In this document: in pieces, positions 6,845-12,133 of the stretch
Position numbering within the stretch: the stretch's first letter is position 1
Layout: each line of letters begins with the position of its first letter
Source of the DNA: Onstottus_A sp049273835
Lineage (GTDB): Bacteria; Acidobacteriota; Blastocatellia; UBA7656
NCBI GenBank assembly: GCA_049273835.1
Contig: JBASRM010000250.1
Span: 1 to 12,133 of the forward strand
Direction of reading: 5' to 3'
Length of the DNA: 12,133 nt
Notes under the pieces: generated by a model
The model's input: only the letters and a program-made list of their open reading frames with translations
Databases searched by the model: none
Told to the model about the DNA's origin: nothing
Translations under genes and position numbers: made by a program

Positions 6845-9800
6845 ATGCTAAACAAAGAAGCGAGCACAAGTTCTTTTGACCCCACCCAGTTGTTGCAAGC
6901 TTTAACGGCCTTCAAGAAAGGTGATTTCTCCGTGCGTTTGCCCGAAGAGGCGACTGGAATAGAGCGGGAAATTGCCAGAACCTTCAACGAGATAGTCGAG
7001 CTCAATAACGGCCTCACCAGTGAGCTGCAGCGAGTCAGCGGTGCGAAAGCGAACGGGAAAGCTCCACGAAACAAGAAGCCGCCGGCGGCAAAAGGCGGGT
7101 GGGCAAAGTCCTTCAAAGCACTGAGCACAATTGCCGATCTCATGCCGCGGTCGCGGTCAAAGAAGGCGGCGGCAAACCTCGCGAACGACGATCGTCTCAA
7201 CACGAGGGAGTTGTTGAAGACCGTCGTCGCGTTGAAGAGCGGAGACTTCTCAGTGCGCCTGCCCGAAGACTGGGTCGGTATCAACGGCAAGATTGCCGAT
7301 ACCCTCAACGAGGTTATCGGACGAAACGACAGGCTCACCCGAGAGCTCGAACGTGTCAGCAGGGTCGTCGGCAAAGAAGGCAAGATTGCTCAACGGGCTG
7401 CGTTACCGGTCGCCGACGGTTGCTGGAGCAGCCTGGTTGATTCGGTTAACACATTGATAGACGACATGGCTCGGCCTACGACGGAAATGGCTCGCGTAAT
7501 CGGCGCGGTCGCAAACGGCGATCTTTCACAAACGATGGCGTTGGAAGTTGACGGCCGGCCCTTGAAAGGTGAGTTCTTTAGATCCGTCAAACTCGTCAAC
7601 GCAATGGTCGGGCAATTGGGGTCGTTCGCTTCAGAAGTGACTCGCGTCGCGAGAGAAGTAGGAACCGAGGGAAAGCTTGGCGGAGAGGCCAAGGTAAAAG
7701 GCGTAGCAGGGACCTGGAAAGACCTGACCGATAGCGTCAACTCGATGGCCGGGAACCTCACCGCCCAAGTTCGTAACATCGCCGAGGTGACTACCGCGGT
7801 TGCAAGGGGCGATCTGTCAAAGAAAATCACCGTCGATGTGCGCGGAGAAATTCTAGAGCTCAAGAATACGATCAACACGATGGTCGACCAGCTCAACGCG
7901 TTCGCCTCGGAAGTCACCCGCGTTGCTAGAGAAGTCGGAACCGAAGGTAAGCTTGGCGGACAGGCAGTTGTGCCCGATGTCGCCGGCACCTGGAAGGACC
8001 TGACCGACAATGTTAACTCGATGGCTGGAAACCTGACCGGCCAGGTGCGAAACATCGCCGAAGTCACCACCGCAGTGGCAAACGGAGATCTTTCAAAGAA
8101 GATCACCGTAGACGTCAAGGGTGAGATTCTAGAACTCAAGAACACGATCAACCGAATGGTCGATCAGCTAAACTCATTCGCCTCTGAAGTTACGCGCGTG
8201 GCGAGAGAGGTGGGTACGGAAGGAAAACTCGGCGGCCAAGCCGAGGTTCGAGGCGTAGCCGGAACCTGGAAGGACCTGACCGACAACGTCAACTCGATGG
8301 CTGGAAACCTGACCGGCCAGGTGCGAAACATCGCCGAAGTCACCACCGCGGTGGCAAACGGAGACCTCTCCAAAAAGATCACCGTCGACGTGAAAGGAGA
8401 AATCCTCGAGCTCAAGAACACAATCAACCGGATGGTCGACCAGCTCAATTCGTTCGCCTCTGAAGTTACCCGCGTGGCAAGAGAGGTCGGCACGGAGGGC
8501 AAACTCGGGGGCCAGGCTGAGGTGCCTGGCGTGGCCGGAACGTGGAAGGACCTCACCGACAACGTCAACTTCATGGCGGGCAACCTCACTGCTCAAGTGC
8601 GAAACATCGCCGAGGTTACCACCGCCGTGGCCAAGGGCGACCTCTCAAAGAAGATCACTGTGGACGTGCGAGGAGAGATCCTCGAGTTGAAGAACACCTT
8701 CAACGTGATGGTCGATCAGCTCAACTCGTTCGCGTCCGAAGTTACCCGTGTGGCTCGCGAGGTCGGCACGGAAGGCAAGCTCGGAGGACAAGCTGATGTC
8801 CGCGGTGTCGGCGGAACGTGGAAGGATTTGACCGACAGCGTCAATTCTATGGCCGGAAACCTGACCGGGCAGGTGCGCAACATCGCCGAGGTCACCACCG
8901 CAGTGGCCAAGGGCGACCTCTCCAAGAAGATCACGGTCGACGTCAAGGGAGAAATCCTGGAGCTGAAGAACACGATCAACGTTATGGTCGACCAGCTAAA
9001 CGCGTTTGCTTCGGAAGTCACCCGCGTGGCCAGAGAAGTCGGAACGGAAGGCAAGCTTGGCGGCCAGGCGATTGTGCCCGACGTCGCCGGCACCTGGAAG
9101 GACCTGACCGACAACGTGAACTCGATGGCCGGCAATCTGACAGGCCAGGTGCGAAACATCGCCGACGTCACCACCGCGGTGGCAAACGGCGACCTTTCAA
9201 AGAAGATTACAGTCGATGTGAAGGGAGAAATCTTAGAACTCAAGGACACGATCAACCGAATGGTGGATCAGCTCAATTCGTTCGCGTCTGAAGTAACCCG
9301 CGTCGCGAGAGAAGTCGGAACGGAAGGCAAGCTGGGCGGACAGGCCGACGTGCGCGGCGTTGGAGGCACGTGGAAGGACCTGACCGACAGTGTGAATTCG
9401 ATGGCCGGGAACCTGACCGGCCAGGTGAGAAACATCGCCGAGGTCACGACCGCAGTGGCAAACGGAGACCTTTCCAAAAAGATCACCGTCGACGTGAAAG
9501 GAGAAATCCTCGAGCTCAAGAACACCATCAACCGAATGGTGGACCAGCTCAATTCGTTCGCGTCTGAAGTCACTCGCGTGGCGAGGGAAGTCGGCACTGA
9601 GGGCAAGCTGGGCGGTCAGGCACAAGTGCCTGGCGTGGCCGGAACGTGGAAGGACCTCACCGACAACGTCAACTTCATGGCCGGCAACCTTACTGCTCAA
9701 GTGCGAAACATCGCCGAGGTTACAACAGCCGTGGCCTATGGCGATCTCTCAAAGAAGATCACCGTAGACGTCAAAGGTGAGATCCTCGAGTTGAAGAACA

Positions 9801-12133
9801 CGATCAACAGGATGGTCGACCAGCTCAACGCATTCGCATCGGAGGTCACCCGCGTAGCTCGCGAGGTCGGTACCGAAGGCAAGTTGGGAGGCCAGGCGCA
9901 GGTGGCGGGAGTCGCCGGCACCTGGAAGGACCTGACCGACAACGTGAATTTCATGGCGGGTAACCTTACGGTCCAGCTTCGCGACGTTTCGAAGGTGGCA
10001 ACCGCGATCGCAAACGGAGACCTAACGCAGAAGATCACCGTCGATGTTAGAGGCGAGATTCTTCAAATCAAGGAAGTGATCAACCGAATGGTTGACCAGC
10101 TAAACTCATTCGCATCGGAGGTCACGCGCGTCGCTCGCGAAGTGGGAACGGAAGGAAAGCTGGGAGGCCAGGCCGATGTTCGTGGTGTAGCCGGCACCTG
10201 GAAGGACCTGACCGATAACGTCAACTTCATGGCCAGTAACCTTACCGCGCAGGTCCGTAACATCGCCGATGTGACCACGGCGGTCGCCAACGGTGACCTC
10301 TCCAAAAAAATCACCGTGGACGTCAAGGGAGAAATACTCGAACTGAAGAACACGATCAACGTGATGGTTGACCAGCTAAACTCGTTCGCCTCCGAGGTCA
10401 CCCGCGTGGCCAGAGAAGTCGGCACCGAAGGCAAGTTGGGCGGACAGGCCGATGTGAAAGGCGTCGCCGGAACCTGGAAAGACTTGACCGATAACGTGAA
10501 CTTCATGGCCGGCAACCTGACTGGTCAGGTACGAGGCATCGCTCAGGTCGTTACCGCGGTCGCAAACGGTGAGCTGAACCGAAAGCTGACCATCGAGTCC
10601 AAGGGTGAGATCGCCGAGCTCGCAGATACGATAAACGCGATGACCGACACGCTGGCGACTTTCGCCGATCAGGTGACAACGGTCGCGCGCGAGGTGGGTG
10701 TTGAAGGAAAGCTCGGAGGGCAGGCGAACGTGCCGGGCGCCTACGGCACCTGGAGAGACCTGACCGATAACGTCAACCAACTGGCGGCGAACCTGACTAC
10801 CCAGGTTCGAGCGATCGCGGAAGTCTCAACCGCGGTAACTCAAGGAGACCTGACCCGATCGATTACGGTCGAGGCGCAGGGCGAGGTCGCGGCTCTAAAG
10901 GACAACATCAACGAGATGATCCGCAACCTCAAAGACACTACCCAGAAGAACACCGAGCAAGATTGGCTCAAGACCAATCTGGCGCGGTTCACCGGGATGC
11001 TTCAGGGTCAGCGCGATATGACAACCGTTGCCAGCCTGATCCTTTCCGATCTCGCGCCTGTGGTTGACGCCCAACAGGGCGTCTTCTACGTCAATCAGCC
11101 GCAAGAGGATGGACAGCCGCTGATGAAGCTGCTCGGCGGTTACGGCTACTCGAACCGCAAGCATCTTTCAAATGAATTCCGTCAGGGCGAAGGACTGGTT
11201 GGACAATGCGTCCTGGAAAAGAGGAGGATTCTCCTCACCAATGTTCCAAACGATTATGCTTATATCAGCTCGGGTCTCGGCGAAGCGCCGCCCTTAAACA
11301 TAATCGTACTTCCGGTGCTGTTCGAGGAAGAAGTCAAAGCGGTGATCGAACTCGCTTCGTTCAACCGCTTTAGCGAAATCCATATGACCTTCCTCGATAC
11401 GCTGACCGAAAGCATCGGCATCGTGCTCAATACGATCGAGGCGAATACGCGAACTGAGCGCCTGCTCATACAGTCGCAGTCGCTGGCGTCCGAGCTGCAG
11501 AGCCAGCAGGACGAACTGAAGAAGACCAACGAACGGCTCGAGCAGCAGGCACTGACTCTCCGCGAGTCCGAGGAGCGGCTGCGCAATCAGCAGGATGAGC
11601 TTCAGAACACTAATGAAGAGCTGAAAGAAAAGGCGACGCTGCTCGCGCAGCAGAAGGCGGAGGTGGAAGCGAAGAATCGAGAGGTCGAAGAGGCGCGATG
11701 GGCAATGGAGGAGAAGGCCGAACAGCTCGAGATCACGTCGAAATACAAGTCCGAATTCCTCGCCAACATGTCGCATGAGCTGAGGACTCCGCTCAACAGC
11801 ATGCTAATCCTGTCGCGGCAGCTTGCGGAGAACGTGGAGAGCACGCTTACCCAGAAGCAGGTGCAATTCGCCGAGACTATCCACTCGTCGGGCAACGATC
11901 TGCTTTCGCTGATCAATGACATCCTCGATCTGTCCAAGATTGAGTCGGGCATGATGGCGATTGAAGCCAGCGAGGTGCCGTTCGACGATGTCAGAGAGCA
12001 ATTGAGCCGGAGCTTCTATCAGCTCGCGCAAGACAAGGGACTGGAGTTCACTATCGAGGTAGACTCCGATCTGCCCTCCACTATTCTCACCGACCAAAAA
12101 CGGTTGCAGCAGATTCTCAGGAACCTTCTGTCG
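6845..12133 (+). CDS. Giant soluble poly-HAMP sensor histidine kinase (3' end outside window)
   Basis: The frame is open from ATG 6845 (GAGGG at 6837-6841, unusually close) to the window end, giving 1763 visible residues. There is no signal peptide or membrane helix. Order: HAMP-like unit (about 14-62, GDFSVRLPEE), basic linker (65-115), a second HAMP-like unit (122-168, GDFSVRLPED), a divergent/canonical pair (168-260), twelve 92-residue double-HAMP modules (261-1364), a GAF domain (about 1389-1540, with QGEGLVGQCVLEKRRILLTN), a coiled coil (about 1545-1632), HisKA with the H-box NMSHELRTPLN (phosphoacceptor H1644), and the N-box start DQKRLQQILRNLLS (N1760) at the edge. A sensor kinase autophosphorylates on H1644 and passes phosphate to a response-regulator aspartate. 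Related kinases (fungal group III Nik1/Os-1 and bacterial counterparts) continue with the ATPase domain and usually receiver domains. The input signal is unknown; the GAF domain is the only recognisable ligand-type module. Confidence 0.95.
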   Translation, partial: MLNKEASTSSFDPTQLLQALTAFKKGDFSVRLPEEATGIEREIARTFNEIVELNNGLTSELQRVSGAKANGKAPRNKKPPAAKGGWAKSFKALSTIADLMPRSRSKKAAANLANDDRLNTRELLKTVVALKSGDFSVRLPEDWVGINGKIADTLNEVIGRNDRLTRELERVSRVVGKEGKIAQRAALPVADGCWSSLVDSVNTLIDDMARPTTEMARVIGAVANGDLSQTMALEVDGRPLKGEFFRSVKLVNAMVGQLGSFASEVTRVAREVGTEGKLGGEAKVKGVAGTWKDLTDSVNSMAGNLTAQVRNIAEVTTAVARGDLSKKITVDVRGEILELKNTINTMVDQLNAFASEVTRVAREVGTEGKLGGQAVVPDVAGTWKDLTDNVNSMAGNLTGQVRNIAEVTTAVANGDLSKKITVDVKGEILELKNTINRMVDQLNSFASEVTRVAREVGTEGKLGGQAEVRGVAGTWKDLTDNVNSMAGNLTGQVRNIAEVTTAVANGDLSKKITVDVKGEILELKNTINRMVDQLNSFASEVTRVAREVGTEGKLGGQAEVPGVAGTWKDLTDNVNFMAGNLTAQVRNIAEVTTAVAKGDLSKKITVDVRGEILELKNTFNVMVDQLNSFASEVTRVAREVGTEGKLGGQADVRGVGGTWKDLTDSVNSMAGNLTGQVRNIAEVTTAVAKGDLSKKITVDVKGEILELKNTINVMVDQLNAFASEVTRVAREVGTEGKLGGQAIVPDVAGTWKDLTDNVNSMAGNLTGQVRNIADVTTAVANGDLSKKITVDVKGEILELKDTINRMVDQLNSFASEVTRVAREVGTEGKLGGQADVRGVGGTWKDLTDSVNSMAGNLTGQVRNIAEVTTAVANGDLSKKITVDVKGEILELKNTINRMVDQLNSFASEVTRVAREVGTEGKLGGQAQVPGVAGTWKDLTDNVNFMAGNLTAQVRNIAEVTTAVAYGDLSKKITVDVKGEILELKNTINRMVDQLNAFASEVTRVAREVGTEGKLGGQAQVAGVAGTWKDLTDNVNFMAGNLTVQLRDVSKVATAIANGDLTQKITVDVRGEILQIKEVINRMVDQLNSFASEVTRVAREVGTEGKLGGQADVRGVAGTWKDLTDNVNFMASNLTAQVRNIADVTTAVANGDLSKKITVDVKGEILELKNTINVMVDQLNSFASEVTRVAREVGTEGKLGGQADVKGVAGTWKDLTDNVNFMAGNLTGQVRGIAQVVTAVANGELNRKLTIESKGEIAELADTINAMTDTLATFADQVTTVAREVGVEGKLGGQANVPGAYGTWRDLTDNVNQLAANLTTQVRAIAEVSTAVTQGDLTRSITVEAQGEVAALKDNINEMIRNLKDTTQKNTEQDWLKTNLARFTGMLQGQRDMTTVASLILSDLAPVVDAQQGVFYVNQPQEDGQPLMKLLGGYGYSNRKHLSNEFRQGEGLVGQCVLEKRRILLTNVPNDYAYISSGLGEAPPLNIIVLPVLFEEEVKAVIELASFNRFSEIHMTFLDTLTESIGIVLNTIEANTRTERLLIQSQSLASELQSQQDELKKTNERLEQQALTLRESEERLRNQQDELQNTNEELKEKATLLAQQKAEVEAKNREVEEARWAMEEKAEQLEITSKYKSEFLANMSHELRTPLNSMLILSRQLAENVESTLTQKQVQFAETIHSSGNDLLSLINDILDLSKIESGMMAIEASEVPFDDVREQLSRSFYQLAQDKGLEFTIEVDSDLPSTILTDQKRLQQILRNLLS
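7625..9832 (+). repeat. Second-order repeat: two four-module blocks of 1104 bp
   Basis: Modules 1-4 (7625-8728) and 5-8 (8729-9832) match in register. Modules 2 and 6 alone share VPDVAGTWKD; modules 4 and 8 alone share VPGVAGTWKD with VNFMAGNLTAQ; the canonical halves of 3 and 7 share synonymous codon choices. A 56-nt block is identical at 8522-8577 and 9626-9681, exactly 1104 bp apart. Modules 1 and 5 are less alike (shared DSVNSM and a final Ala). Modules 5 and 7 also share DVRGVGGTWKD with DSVNS, so later exchange between modules probably blurred the pattern. Confidence 0.7.
7625..10936 (+). repeat. Twelve tandem 276-bp coding modules (92 residues each)
   Basis: Modules begin at 7625, 7901, 8177, 8453, 8729, 9005, 9281, 9557, 9833, 10109, 10385 and 10661: eleven exact 276-bp steps with no indel. 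Each encodes a divergent HAMP (starting FASEVTRVAREVGTEGKLGG, then a variable pair of positions, GTWKDLTDNVNxMAGNLT) and a canonical HAMP (QVRNIAEVTTAVANGDLSKK, ITVDVKGEILELKNTINRMV, DQLN). Modules 1-8 and 10 differ mainly at about ten positions: the residues before GTWKD, S/N in D(S/N)VN, S/F in VN(S/F)MA, A/G in LT(A/G)Q, N/K/R/Y in A(x)GDLS, and R/V/T in IN(x)MV. Module 9 has a distinct canonical half (QLRDVSKVATAIANGDLTQK). Modules 11 and 12 degrade toward the GAF domain. Many third codon positions differ between modules although the residues are the same. Confidence 0.97.

Noticed and set aside
6651..6851. 66-codon plus-strand frame before the kinase
   Set aside because: No ribosome binding site, no recognisable product, and it overlaps the kinase start.
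7390..10780. Long minus-strand open frames running through the repeat array (up to about 250 codons)
   Set aside because: They lie antisense to the kinase, recur with the 276-bp period because the coding repeat does, and encode repetitive Ser/Pro/Thr-rich or His/Asp/Val-rich text with no family resemblance. They are shadows of the sense codon pattern.

Overview
The window reads as a chromosomal segment of a moderately GC-rich, Gram-negative-type bacterium. Signal peptides, a probable outer-membrane barrel tail at the left edge, a NatA/NatB-type ABC exporter and a very long soluble poly-HAMP histidine kinase would fit a soil Acidobacteriota (Blastocatellia-like) or a similar phylum. That assignment is inferred from gene content and general style, not from a marker gene, and should be held loosely. 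No tRNA, rRNA, CRISPR array, insertion sequence or phage gene was seen.

Layout. At the left edge (2-91, +) there is a short reading frame that looks like the last beta-strand of an outer-membrane barrel protein. From 184 to 3568 four genes lie on the minus strand and are transcribed right to left: a zinc-ribbon two-helix membrane protein (3092-3568), an ABC ATPase (2052-2981), its ABC-2 type permease (740-2047) and a small secreted protein (184-720). The last three are separated by 4 and 19 bp and are almost certainly one operon. The zinc-ribbon gene sits 110 bp upstream and may belong to it. A divergent, gene-poor stretch (3569-4053) follows, with possible relic coding frames. On the plus strand come a short/branched-chain-type acyl-CoA dehydrogenase (4054-5238), a small secreted DUF2541-like protein (5386-5817), a formylglycine-generating-enzyme fold protein that lacks the catalytic cysteines (5909-6613), a leader with an inverted repeat (6614-6844), and a giant kinase gene that begins at 6845 and runs off the right edge.

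The kinase is the most striking element. Its visible 1763 residues contain no membrane segment. They consist of four degenerate HAMP-like units, then twelve head-to-tail 92-residue modules (276 bp each, without a single indel, 7625-10936), each made of one divergent and one canonical HAMP. A GAF domain, a long heptad-repeat coiled coil and a HisKA dimerisation domain (phosphoacceptor His1644) follow, and the window stops at the N-box of the ATPase domain. The module array shows a second-order repeat: modules 2-4 resemble modules 6-8 more than their neighbours, with one 56-nt block identical at exactly 1104 bp offset, which points to duplication of a multi-module block. Protein sequence is nearly invariant while many third codon positions differ, so the array is selected at the protein level. 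The family (Nik1/Os-1-like poly-HAMP kinases and their bacterial relatives) is known. The size and organisation of this array are what deserve attention.

The genes do not form one obvious pathway. The ABC unit, the fatty or branched-chain acid enzyme and the kinase look like independent functions that happen to be adjacent.
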